From Monilinia fructicola (Eukaryota; Ascomycota; Leotiomycetes; Helotiales; Sclerotiniaceae), in contig VICG01000014.1 of the NCBI GenBank assembly GCA_008692225.1, positions 2,042,461 to 2,106,460 on the forward strand: a stretch of DNA of 64,000 nucleotides, in the 5' to 3' direction. Under the pieces are notes generated by a model. That model saw only the letters and a list, made by a program, of their open reading frames with translations. It was not told where the DNA came from and did no database searches. The position numbers were made by a program, and so were the translations under genes. Numbering within the stretch: position 1 is the first letter of the stretch; each line of letters starts with the position of its first letter. Below are positions 1-11,302 of this stretch, piece after piece.

Positions 1-531
1 ACTTCATTTCAACTCTTCAACTTCACTTTGATTTTTCAACTTTACTTCAATATTATCAATACCATCAATACTATCAATATCATCAATAATAAATTATTCC
101 ATTCGTTGAAGAATTGCTTTTTCTACCTTACTTTCATTTCCCTATTTTGAAAAATGCCCTTTTTCTTCCATTAATAACGTATTAACTACTTTAGATTCTG
201 AATAGCTTTAATACTACTAATAACAATAATAACAATAATAACAATGATAATACTATAGATTTCTAATATGCTTAAATATACCCAAATAAGGCAATACGCT
301 TAAATAAGCTGAAAATCTTATAGTATGCTTAAATAAACTTAGCTTAATATACTAAGATTAACAGACTAAGCTCAAAATAAAACATGGATTATTAGTGTTA
401 ATCTTTGTTTTTATACTATATGCTTTAAGATCTATAGATTCCCTAATGTTATATATCAAAAAACCATTTTGAATATGGAATTATGCTATAAACCGGATAT
501 GGCATATAGCCATATTTCTGGTACTTTAGGG
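1..531 (-). mobile_element. Partial copy of a 760-bp terminal-inverted-repeat element
   Basis: This stretch is an inverted copy of most of the element at 28241-29000. Its right end, read on the minus strand, begins CCCTAAAGTACCAGAAATA, matching the end CCCTAGAGTACTACAAATA at 28241. Both copies continue into ATATCCGGTTTATAG, a short AT-rich body and a block of imperfect (TATTGATGA)-type repeats (here about 40-100). The left end is cut off by the window edge. No coding capacity is visible, so this is a non-autonomous element or MITE. Confidence 0.8.
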
Positions 532-779
532 TTGATACTGTCCCTTTTTCTGCTAAGATCTATGTATAAATTCGTGGATGTTGTTTACAATGAGTAAAAT
601 GATGTTGCATGTTTTGACATGTTAATATGATTGTATGTTGGTAATGAAACAAGATTGTAAGGAATGCTAAAAAGAGGAGAGGATAGAATGATAGTTTGAG
701 AATATAAAGTAATTTGTTTAAAAGGGAATCAAGGGTTTTGATCGTGAACTTAATGTATGGTTTTAGAAGTTTGAGACAA

Positions 780-1290
780 CTGCGTGGTGGTCTTGGATGA
801 TGATGGTAAGATGGCATAATGAAATGGTGATGATAGTAGGAGAGAATGACTGAGTGATAGAGTAATTGAGTGATTGCGTGATTGGCGAGAGTGGTTTAAT
901 AATAAATGTGACGACAATGATTGAGTGACAAGAATGACAAGAGTAATAAGATTGCGAGAATAGCGAGAATGGTGAGAGTGATAAGAGTAATGAGAGTATT
1001 AAAGGTGACGAGAATGAGGAAAGTGACGAGAATGAGGAGAGTGACGAGAGCGACAAGAGTAACTGAGCTCCTGAGTCGTGAGAGTGGTGGGAGTGAAGGG
1101 GGGTGGCTGAGTGACGAGAATGACTAGATGATGTAAGTGACGAGAGCGACTGAGTGACAAGACTGAAGACATTGACAAGATTCGAGATTGATGATAGCGA
1201 TGACAGTGGCAACAGTAATGTGAATGATGTAAATGATGTGAGTGACGCGAGTGACGCGAGTGACTTGGTAACTCAGTGAAGTGATTGGTA
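780..1290. repeat. Degenerate GAGTGACGAGAATGA minisatellite
   Basis: A purine-rich stretch is built from imperfect repeats of a motif like GTGACGAGAATGAG, with the period drifting around 12-15 bases. It keeps open frames on both strands (Ser/His-rich on minus, Arg/Val/Met-rich on plus), but these are low-complexity by-products of the repeat. The repeats are clearest at about 1000-1060 and 1100-1260. Confidence 0.7.
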
Positions 1291-1399
1291 AAATACCAGT
1301 CAATAGATAAATGAATAAATGAGTGATTGGCAGCAAGGGAGTAGTAGTACATAAGTAGCCAGGTGAAGAAAGGTTTGAAAACGAAGGAGTGAGTGAATA

Positions 1400-2741
1400 A
1401 TGGGCAGGTGAGAAGAGCATTCTAGATCATATTGATATTCTCCTTATCAAAATTTCCGAATGATTTTGAACAGTACTAAACAAGTCAATCATTGATGAGA
1501 AAGGCAATAAGAAGATCATCATTTGAAACATTCTATATAATACTAAACAAGTTAATGAATGAATATGAATCATTTTTTTTTGGAGTGGAACCTTCAGAAA
1601 CAAGACAGAATAACTACAGAACTTGAAAACCAATTAATCATTACAGCAATCATACTTTTCCTCAAAATCAAATCAACCTGTTTAGCCAACCCCTGAATAA
1701 GAGGTTTCCTGTAAGCGAAGTGAACTAAATGCTTCTTAGCTTTCGGAGGAAAAAGGAAAGAAAAAAGCATACCACCTCCTGTCTCAGGTAGACTACTAGG
1801 ATAAGGATGAGAAATAATCACTGAGCATAAAAGATGAAAGATTCGAGCGCAGCGAGGACGGGGTTTGAGGGCTTGCCCTCATAAATGAATATATTGTACG
1901 AAGAATTCTACTAAATATTGGAATGAAAAGTTTTAGTTGCTATAACCACGATTAGTTTGGCTTGATTATACTGCAGCTTCTAGATTGTTTGGTAAACACC
2001 AAGTAGGGATATAATTTTCCGATTTTCCGACTTTCTTTATTTTCTTTATTTTCTTCATTTTCTTTGTTCTTTGTTCTTTGTTCTTTGTTCTTTTGTGTTT
2101 TCTGTTTCGAACTGCAATGGATCATTTGATGTAGTTCATAAAAGAAAATCAGATGTCATTTACTAAAGTACTGCATTATATAAGTTTCTTTGTTGTATTA
2201 GCTAGCGCGGTCAAAAGAAAAAGCAATGGGATGAAAAGGGGATCTATTTTAATCATGTCAGATACCGTGTTTTCATGCAGTACGGCGCGTCGATGTCGAT
2301 TCTGATCTTTTCAGGCTACACCATTCATCAGAGTGCGGCAAAGCAATAGCACAGCACAGCAGTAGTTCTTGAAAATTGCACAATCAGAGGAACAAAAGAT
2401 ATTTTATCTCGTATCTATCCTATTACTTCGTTTGCTATCACGGCACTTGCTCTCGGATAGCCAACAAACCGTCACGGCCAGCAGTACATGTTGTCCTTGC
2501 ACGATCAATCAGCGAAACGATATTCCTCTTTTCCATATCCAAGCATCTAATGTACATCGACGCTAGTCGCCCAAGAAGGATCAGCGGAACAACATTTATC
2601 TCATCTCATATCCAATACCGAGAATCTAGTTATTACAGCACGGCACGACACGGCACAATATAACAGTACTTCTTGGAGGATTAGCGGAACAGCGCGTCAT
2701 TTTTCTACAGCTTTACATAACGAAGCAATCACCTTGCAAAA
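1400..2741. other. Intergenic stretch, no recognisable gene
   Basis: Composition is balanced, but I recognise no gene. A minus-strand frame at 1594-1821 (75 codons, from ATG) matches nothing I know. A short pyrimidine microsatellite with CTTTGTT units lies at about 2030-2095. The last 400 bases upstream of the DnaJ gene contain loosely repeated phrases such as GGATTAGCGGAACA and GCACGGCACGACACGG. They may include the gene's promoter, but no TATA box is obvious. Confidence 0.4.
1841..1900 (+). repeat. Diverged relative of the 155-bp MITE core
   Basis: The phrase CGAGCGCAGCGAGGACGGGG, followed by TTTGAGGGCTTGCCCTCATAA, resembles the centre of the MITE at 35746-35899 (CGAACGAAGTAAGGATTGGG, then GTTTGGGGGCTAGCCCCTTAT). 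The similarity continues into GAAGAATTCTACTAAAT. The conserved terminal CTAGCACTCGCGG is not present, so this is a relic or a related family. Confidence 0.45.
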
Positions 2742-4804
2742 ATGAAACCTTTTCTCCATATTCTTAGCCGCTTTCTAACAATCCTCATATCAGACCCTTA
2801 CGTTCCCTATGCATACTCAAAGACTCCCAATACCTGCTACCCCCTCGCAACAGATCATCCAACAAATACTTCCATCATCTGCAATAATTTGCAAATTGCT
2901 CATTATTTGAATTTGCAGATTGAACCAACTGTAAGTCAGACTCAGGTTGCGAGTGCGTATCGGGGGCTGATTAGATTGCTGCATCCGGATAAGGAAGGGA
3001 GAGGAAGGGGAAGTAGGGAGAGTGGAGGGCCGGTGGATGAATATGGTCGTGTGGTAGATGAAGAACAAAATCGACGCAATAAGGTTCGAGCCTATGCTCT
3101 CGTACGAAAAGCATGGGCAATTCTCGGGGTATCAGCAAAGAGGCAAGCATATACATTTGCAGATTATTTTTTAGAGGATTATGATTGGGACGAGGATGAC
3201 GAGTTGAATGAGGATCCATTCGAAAGACTATATAAATCGCTTGGGGGAGTAGTGAAGGAGAAAAGAGGAAGGGGAAGAGGAAGGGGAAGAAAGGGAAGGG
3301 GAGATGGAGATGGTTTGAATCTAATTGTTGAGAGGGTTGAGGGGTATTTGGCATCAAGGCTGGACTGTAGAAATTGGGTGATGGGAAAGGAGAGGCTTGT
3401 TTATTACGGGGATGAGGTCGATGGGGATCTGGATGTGGATGTTGATGTTTCGAAGTTGGGGAAAGAAATAAAAAACGATTGGAAATGTTGGGAATTGGCA
3501 CTCCGACATATAAGCTACTTTGTGAGAAACGAAGGATTCAATGGTCGACGTTCTTTGTGGGAAAAATCCGGTTCACCTTATCCTCACTCTCATTCTCTCA
3601 ACATCAATACCACTGATTATTCCACCACCAATACAGATCCAATATATCAAGAAAACATGCGAAGGTCATTCGGAGTAATTCCATCCGAAAGAGATAGATT
3701 CGCATATATGTTTGGATCCGAGGAAGAAGAAAGAAAACCTTGGTTTTGGGATTACAAGATTGTTCCCAGGAAGGAAAGAAAGAATTGTTGGAGTTGTACA
3801 GTTGGGTGGGTGAATTTGGTGCATGGAGCTGTGGATAACTTGGTGGAGAGGGAATGGAGTGATAGGTTTTGGGCATGGGCTGAGGGGTGTAGGAGGTTGA
3901 GAAGGGCTGCGAGGAGAAGAGGTGTAGGGGGGATGGAGTATAGGAGTGTGAAAGGGAGTTCGAATGTGGAAAAGGTGTGATAAAGGAGGAGGCTAGGAAA
4001 AGGGAATTGCTTTTATTGCCGAAAACATTAACATTTTGGGAAAAGTGCGAGAGTTTCGATGTTGTTATTTGGGTTCGGGAAGAGGAAGAGGAGGGGTATA
4101 GGGAAATTTTTGGTGTAGGTTTAGATATAAGTGGAGAATTGGGAATGGGGAGAGGTTTGGGGATTGGGAATGGAAGAAATGCAGATCGTTGGTCGAATCG
4201 TAGGTCGGATACGAGGTGGAGCACTTTGGGTGAAGATTTGGTTTGTTGGGATCTGTTGGCGTTGAAGTGGATGTTGATTGGGTGGATGGGATGGGTATTG
4301 GCAGCGGGGTGTTGGTGGGTTGTGACGAAACTGTGGTGGGCTTTGAGGAAAGTATGGATATGGGGAAGGGATTTATGGAGAAGGGGGAGAAGGGATGGGT
4401 GGTGGTCGGCTCTAAAAGGTTTATGGAAAAGAGTGAGTAAGTGGTGGTCTTGTGTAGAGAGTTTCTGGAGAAGGGGGACGGAGAGGGGCTGGTGGTGGGT
4501 TGTGAAGGATTTGGGGAAAAGGAGGACGGGTCGTTTGTGGTCGGTTGTGGGGGGTTTGTGGAGAATGTCAAGGATGGGTAAACAGGTAGTAGTTACAAAG
4601 AATGAAAAGGATGAGGAAGTGGTTGTGAAGGTTAAGAGGGACAGAAAGGTAGTTGATGAAGATGAAACAGAAGAGACGGATAATATAGAGACGGATGAAA
4701 TGGACGAAACGGATGGAATGGAGGACTTATGGAGTATGGGAATGATGGGCAAGAAAGTGTTTGAGGAGGATGGCATGTATGTCTATCCAGATGAAGAGAG
4801 CTAA
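2742..4804 (+). CDS. DnaJ (J-domain) membrane protein, one internal frameshift
   Basis: The first frame (2742-3980, 412 codons, from ATG) begins with a hydrophobic N-terminus. It then has a J-domain at about residues 52-145: helix II SQTQVASAYRGLIRLL, the diagnostic HPD motif in LLHPDKEG, a lysine/arginine-rich insertion, and a helix III-like YALVRKAWAIL. Acidic and Arg/Gly-rich segments follow. The frame stops at 3978-3980, but a second frame runs on without interruption to 4804. It has a Trp-rich hydrophobic, probably membrane-spanning stretch (about 4240-4380) and an acidic tail ending PDEES. Restoring one base in the A-run at 3970-3973 joins the halves into about 686 residues; the second half's own nominal start is only GTG. 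J-proteins stimulate Hsp70 ATPase, and the membrane segment suggests organelle-surface or ER work. The frameshift may be an assembly error, a real break or a missed intron. Confidence 0.7.
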
Positions 4805-5577
4805 GAGGACAAAGAGGGGATATGAATGTGATTGTGAGGCGAGGAGTGAAGGTATGGAAGAGCAGATGAAAAAATCGATGTATATTGATAGGATGTGAAG
4901 GGATTCTTTCTTCCAGTTACGGTTGGGATGGCTTTAAGAGGAGTGAAAGATGGGAATAGAAATTGAAATGGGAATGAAAAGGGTAATAATAATTGGTTTC
5001 AATAAGATTGATAAATTAGATGGATAATCATCCTTGACCATCGTTGCTTCATGTTACCAAGGACCATTTTATGTCGGACTGTTTGTTGTCCATTAAGTCG
5101 ATTAAATGAGATACCAGAACTGAGGGGATCTGTATCGAGTATATAAGCACAACAGCTGGAAGTGGTTTACAGGAAAACTGAGGATGGAGATGAACAACTA
5201 GTAAGTATGTGGACCTGTGAGCTATGTTTGAGAGGGAAACGAACTTTTTCATACTGAAGATGCCACTTCCTGGGTGAAGGTGGATGGGGGAGGGAGGTCG
5301 TATCTTGAGCAGAAGTGGGAGGGAGATGGTATGTTAAAAAAGAGGGGAATGGCTAGAGGATTATCGAAATATGTAATGGATGGGTAGATAGAAAGCAAGG
5401 GAGAATGATATACGTGTGGGCGAGAGGTGACATTTTGCAAGGAAGGAGGCAGGAAGTAGTATCTCGAGAAAGAGAGGAAGGATCGGAGTAAGTAGAAACA
5501 AGAGATAACATTTTATTTAAAAGGCAGAAGATGAGAACGAAAGATGGTATTTCGAAACAGAGGAGAAGAGGCAAGGG
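4805..5577. other. Intergenic, no gene seen
   Basis: The sequence is purine-rich on the plus strand, with GGATGGGGGAGGG-like tracts and two loosely similar halves (about 5260-5440). Short minus frames exist but look non-coding. It may contain the DnaJ gene's 3' end. Confidence 0.4.
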
Positions 5578-5856
5578 TTATTTGAATAAGTAATGTATTC
5601 CCGACCGATATGCTATCCAGATTCCAAGAGTAAGAATAACGACAATATGAGCTACTGCACCAGGCATTGCAACAGCCGATCTAACCTCAGATCTATTCCA
5701 AACCCCAGTTCGGCTTTCGAGAAGGCTGGTCATCAACTTGGACTAGCGGCACAACAAAATTGGGTGTCAAACCAATGATAATCATAGAAAGAGTATCCGG
5801 AGAAGTTTTAAATAAACTGGCGGAGACTGAGTACAAGCATTCCAATGGGATTATAA
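5578..5856 (-). pseudogene. Possible membrane-protein gene fragment
   Basis: On the minus strand an open stretch reads ...FKTSPDTLSMIIIGLTPNFV... and ends NWGLE plus a stop near 5690. In the next frame a segment with AMPGAVAHIVVILTLGIWIA, a typical transmembrane helix, runs to a stop at 5578-5580. A frame change or small intron would join the two. I do not recognise a family and see no convincing start codon. This is the last balanced-composition sequence before the AT-rich block, so it may be a gene truncated by transposons. Confidence 0.25.
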
Positions 5857-6063
5857 TAGTGTAAGAACTATATGATATTTATAAGGAAGGTTATAAAGAT
5901 AAGCAATAGTGGCCGTTTTATAGAATTTCTTTACAGGACTATGAAAACCTTTATATCTAAAAGAGTAGGCTGGCTTTCTCTAAAGGTTAGGTATTTAATA
6001 TATATTCTAAAACGTTGTAGATATTAATGCAGTATTACGCTTAGATATTGTATATATATAGTA

Positions 6064-6727
6064 CTAGTCAACTTATATTAGCCACCCTGCAATTTACCCG
6101 ATTCTTACTTTTATTATCACCTATTTCAATCCTAATTATTAAATTAATCTATAATCATTTTTGTAACAAAATTTTAATTATTAAAACTTTATTTATTCAG
6201 TTATGTAATTATATAAATTATATATAATTAAATAATTATTAATTATACTAATACTTAAAGAATGTAAAATCTATATATAATTATTAATAAAATAAGACCA
6301 AACTTTTTGTTAAAATAAAATAGTATTAAATAAAAGTTTTTAAAGGTATTTTTAAATAATTATATTTAGTTTTAAGTAATCTATTATATATAAAGATTTC
6401 AAGCAATTGTAACTTATAAATATTAAATTATTAAAGTTTGAAATTAGAAAAAATTCTAAAAAAACTATTTTCATAAGATTTGCTAACAAAATAAGCGAAA
6501 ATCGGATAATTTTTAATGATTATATATTTAATTACATAATTTACAATATTACAATTATTTTTGAAATAATAAAAGTTAAAAATTCTAATATTTAGTATCG
6601 AATTATTATATATATAAAATTTCAGATTATAAAAGTTATTATAATAATTTATAATCAATTTTTAAATGTATAGCAAAATGCTATTTTTTGGTGTGTTCTT
6701 TAAAATCGGCTAATATAAGTTGACGGG
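6064..6727. mobile_element. 664-bp TIR element flanked by TA (Tc1/mariner-like MITE)
   Basis: The left end CTAGTCAACTTATATTAGCC (after TA at 6062-6063) is the inverse of the right end GGCTAATATAAGTTGACGGG (before TA at 6728-6729). The 20-bp arms differ at two positions, both transitions. TA target duplication and this size fit a non-autonomous Tc1/mariner/pogo element. The interior is AT-rich with no transposase, while the TIRs stay GC-richer. Confidence 0.8.
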
Positions 6728-7007
6728 TACTGTAATATTATTTTTTATTCTGTTTTTTTTTTACTCAATAAGCCTATCTACAAAAGTATATTATTAAATA
6801 TTCATTTAGATCTCTTTAAAATCCTATATTATAAAGTTTACTAATATATTTACTAATATTACAATTATTATTATTATTATTATTAAATCATTGAAATTAA
6901 TTAAAACTAAAATTATTTAAAGATTTAAAGCTATTGAACTTATTGAAACATTAACGTTAAAAGCGATGAAAAAAAAGCGGAAAAAGTAATTTATCGAATT
7001 TTAACGA

Positions 7008-7219
<212 letters not shown>

Positions 7220-8310
7220 GATAAAAGAAAGAGATCATTTTTAAAATCCTTTACTATTATATATTTTATTTCTACTTTCTTAATTCTAATATAAATAATG
7301 TTATATTATAAATATATATTTTATTTAATCATATTTTATATTTGATATATTTAATAATATTATATATATTTTGATACCTCTTTTATTTTTATATTTTTTT
7401 TATCTTTTCTAATATATTTTTAATATTATTCTCTTTATTTGATTTATTTAATATATTTGATTTTTTACTCTTTTTCTATTAAATTTAAAATTGAAATTTT
7501 GTAGAAAGGCTTTATAGTTTTTATATATTTTTTTGAAATATTTTTAATTATATATAAATTATACTTAGCTTTTCTTATAATCATATTAATATACCTTTAT
7601 TATTTATTATTAAGTATTAATTATTAATAATTATTTATTACTTATATATTATTTATTCATTATTTTATTATTTATTATTAATTATTAATTATTAATCATT
7701 ATTTATTACTTATGTATTATTTATTCATTATTCATTATTTATTATTTATTATTTATTATTTATCAATTATTAATTATTATTTATTAATTATTATTTATTT
7801 ATTATTTACTACTTATTACTTAATATTTATTACTTATTATTTATCATTTATTAATTATTAATTATTAATTATTAATTCTTAATTATCAATTATTATTTAT
7901 TACTTATTTATTATTTATTTATTATTTATCATTTATCATTTATCAATTATTAATTATTAATTATTAATTATTATTTATTATTTATTTATTCTTTACTACT
8001 TATTACTTATTATTTATTACTTTATTATTTATTATTTATTATTTGGAAATAAAATAGGCCTATACAAAATGGCCGGAATGGAATGGCCGGAATAATTAAG
8101 CTCCGAAGGTACCCAGGTAGAATGGAAAGTCAGCATTAAAATCAAGGTTTTTGATTACTAATATTCGACCAATTAGAATTTTCGCGGAATACTTATAACC
8201 AATCACACGAGCCGCTAAGGATTTAAAGTTTATGTTTTTACATTTTGAACCTCCTATAGTATAAATACAATAATCACATAATACAACAAATTAATGAACT
8301 AAGATTCTTC
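7220..8310 (+). repeat. Dispersed repeat block, copy 1
   Basis: This is a direct repeat of 46154-47045. Matching parts in order are AAAGAAAGA...TTCCTTTACTATTA...CTACTTTCTTAATTCTAAT, a TTTATTA-type satellite (here about 7600-8043), and a GC-retaining tail. The tail contains GGCCTATA, AATGGCCGGAAT, CGACCAATTA, GAGCCGCTAAGGATTTAA and ends AACTAAGATTCTTCGAAT. No coding potential or terminal inverted repeat was found, so its class is unknown. The two copies differ mainly by transitions and satellite length. Confidence 0.8.
7600..8043. repeat. ATTATTTATT / TTAATTATTAA satellite
   Basis: About 440 bases of imperfect 7-mer-like units (TTATTAT, TTATTAA, CTTATTA). The equivalent tract in the second block copy (46550-46703) is shorter and more uniform TTATTTA. 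Confidence 0.9.
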
Positions 8311-8319
8311 GAATGCATT

Positions 8320-8417
8320 AGGTTTTCAAAAGAGAAAAGTATATAAAATTTGATTAAGGTTTCGTTAAATAATTAAAATTTTACATTTGTATATGCTTTT
8401 TTACAGATCTCCTTGAG
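8320..8417 (-). mobile_element. End fragment of the 796-bp TIR element family
   Basis: Read on the minus strand from 8417, the sequence starts CTCAAGGAGATCT... and continues into TTAACGAAACCTTAATCAAA followed by TTTTATATACTTTT. That closely matches the left terminus of the element at 10404 (TTAACGAAACCTTAATTAAA then TTTTATATACTTTT). Only about 100 bases remain, abutting the repeat block that ends at 8310. Confidence 0.6.
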
Positions 8418-8419
8418 TA

Positions 8420-10401
8420 TTAACAAAATAAAAATTTATTATTTATTATTTAAAAAACTTTCTAAAAAACAAATAATATATAATACATTTGAAATCTATA
8501 ACTATAAATAAAAATATCAATATTATAATACACTAACTTTTTTTTTAAAAACTTTTGAAAAATTTTAATATTAACAATTATAATCTAATATAAATATCAA
8601 TTCAAATAGAATAATTGATATACTAAATAAATAATATTATATTAAAAAAAATTCAAAATTCAAAATAGTTTAAATTCAAATTTTATAAAAATTAAAACTA
8701 TTAAAAATATATAAATCAAAAATAGATATTTATAAAACTAATAGATATAATCCTTTTATCATTTTAAACGTTAATACTACAAATTCATTTATTAAAATTA
8801 AAATTATAATTGTTAAATTATCAAAATTTTAAATATATATATAGTATTGATTTTGTTAAGTTGTTCGAAAATAAAGGTGTCCGGAATAGGGGTGTACGGA
8901 CTTAAAATCATTAAATGTTTTAAATTAGAATTAATATACAATCTTAATAATATTGATGCAATACTATTAATATATAAATCCTGTATACTTACTAATTATA
9001 GATTTTAAAAATAGAATATATAAAAAGGATTTAATTATTATTTAGTTTATTATTAATTAATTCAAAAATCTTAAAGGAAATCAAAATTTTTATTAGCTTT
9101 TGAATTTCTTATATATAAATACAATTAAAACAAATAATTTATATCAAAATTCTAAATAAAAAATAATATCAAATTCTTTAAAAAGCTGATTAACTTTTAT
9201 ATATAATTTATTATAATATCGAGTATTTTATTTGATAAGTTATATTGTTGTATAAATGATAGTGTTATTTGTATTAGTCGAAATGTTTTTTCGATAATTT
9301 TAAGTTAATTAAATTATCAATATGAAAAAGTGTATTATATAGGGTTATTCCCGTTAGTTTTAAAAAGCCTATTTCAAAAGATATCTTAAATATTCGATTA
9401 TATTTATTAAGATTTATTCAAATATATTATAAAAAAGTAGAAGTTATAAATAGAAAGTAGAATATTTTTTATAGAATCAAAAGTTTAGAAACTATATATC
9501 ATAAAGCAAAAAAAACGCCGATATAACTATTAGCTATAATTAAATAAACTTTATAATAAAATAAGTAGAATATATATTAATACAAAAAAGTATAATAAAT
9601 ATTAAACTATATAAAAAACAGCTAGAAATATACAATAGTTTTAGGTTATATTGTAACGGGGATGTTTATCTAGAAAGAAATCACTAGTTTATTAAATGTA
9701 AGTTTTATAATTTTTATATAAGGTTATATATAGGTTACATTTATAATCTAAATATGTAGTAGCTAAAATAGATAGATACACAGGAATACACAAAAGCATA
9801 CACGTATATATTGTATTTACGGTATAGAATATATAATATAATCATTACTATCTATTTTAATCAATACTTAGGCACTACAACTATATCCCTCTATATTTAA
9901 AATTGTTTAGTTATTAGAAATAGGGATTACTCTCTCCTAATATTCTTTTGAAAAAGTTAACATAATTACTTATATGTTATCTATCTCGCGAAAATTCATT
10001 TTTTTTTTCTAGAAAATTTTAATTTACTTAAATGCTTCTATATTTTATAAAGTTCCATCAAATCAAAATATAAAAAATCAATTATTTAATTAGAAAAAAA
10101 ACTATAACGTTTATATCTATTAAGAATAACTTACAGATATCTTAGATTAATCAAAGTATCAATATTGAAAAGAATATTATTCAAAATAATTTAGCTTTTT
10201 TAGTAATTAATTTCAGAATTTACTATATTATAAATTTTTCATATAAATTATTAATAACTTTTAAATCTTTTAAAAAATTATATTCCTCTAAGGTATTAAT
10301 ATAAATAAAATTAAGAGAGTATATAAAAGATTTTTAATAACTTTATATAAGATTTTAAAGTTTAAACGTATAAAGTTTCACTATATATAATCTGTTTTCT
10401 A
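8420..10401. other. AT-rich decayed repeat DNA
   Basis: Very AT-rich with stops in all frames and no recognisable protein. A GC-retaining phrase at 8877-8912 (GTGTCCGGAATAGGGGTGTA, CGGACTTA) resembles CATCCGGAGA...GTACACGGACTTATAG at 45051-45090. It may mark an unrecognised repeat edge. Confidence 0.5.
9652..9879 (+). repeat. Putative solo LTR
   Basis: The segment starts TGTAACGGGGATG and ends TTAGGCACTACA, giving TG...CA termini. It is about 228 bases long and less AT-rich at both edges than in the middle. The flanking pentamers (TATAT and ACTAT) do not match cleanly, so no target duplication supports it. I infer an LTR, possibly copia-like, from termini and length only. Confidence 0.4.
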
Positions 10402-10403
10402 TA

Positions 10404-11199
10404 CTCGGGCGAGTCTTTAAAAAGGCATACGCAAACGTAGAATTTTGATTATTTAACGAAACCTTAATTAAATTTTATATACTTTTCTTTTTTGAAAGGC
10501 TAACCTTTCAATTCAAAATCCTATAAAAAAATCTATATTTTAAAAGTTAGATTCCAGAAATTATTATACTTCAAAGTTAAAAACTTTAAAAAATTCTACA
10601 TTTTATTTATACATTAGTTTAAAATTAAATAATATTTAAATTTTAAAAATTAAAAACATAAGAAAATTTAATAAGTAATTAATTTATTATATTCAATTTT
10701 GAAATTATATAATATCAATTATATCAATATATATATTAATATAAGAAAAGGAAAATTGAAATTTTCGATAACAAAATATGTTTATATAATCTACATAAAC
10801 AAATTTACCGCATCAAAAATACTAGATTTTCTTGAATTTTTTAGTTTATTTAATAATAACTTTGAAAATATAAAAGTTATAATAAATTTGAAATAATCTA
10901 TAAAAAGCTCTTTTTTTTTAAATATAAAACAAAGTTCCAGAATCTAAAATTGTAATTTCAATAAATTATTTGGATTTTTTTAATATAGTCTAATATAGTA
11001 TAATATTATAATATTTGAAAAATTTAAATGATATTTATTCAATTAATATTGGATTTTAAAGATTAAAATTAAGATTATTAATATAAATCTAGCTATTATA
11101 TATATATATATATATAAGTTTATAAAAGATTTTGTTAAGAATCAAAAGCGTAGTGTTGAATTCAAAATTGGCGTATGCCTCTTTAAAGACCCGCCCGAG
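10404..11199. mobile_element. 796-bp TIR element flanked by TA
   Basis: The left end CTCGGGCGAGTCTTTAAAAA, followed by GGCATACGC, is the inverse of the right end GCGTATGCC followed by TCTTTAAAGACCCGCCCGAG. Over 29 bases there are only two mismatches, both G/A transitions. TA lies immediately outside each end (10402-10403 and 11200-11201). This fits a non-autonomous Tc1/mariner-type element. The interior is RIP-like AT-rich and carries no transposase. Fragments lie at 8320-8417 and 55275-55390. Confidence 0.85.
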
Positions 11200-11263
11200 T
11201 AGAAAATAACAGACAATTTTTAAATTTTAGTTTTTAGAAAAATAAATAGTATTACTCGTTTTC

Positions 11264-11302
<39 letters not shown>

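Noticed and set aside
921..1352. Arg-rich plus frame and His/Ser-rich minus frames
   Set aside because: They are translations of the degenerate minisatellite, overlap on both strands and lack any domain.
3604..4776. 390-codon open frame on the minus strand, Ser/Thr/Pro-rich
   Set aside because: It is antisense to the DnaJ-type gene. Its low-complexity composition mirrors the G- and A-rich codons of the sense strand, whose J-domain is recognisable.
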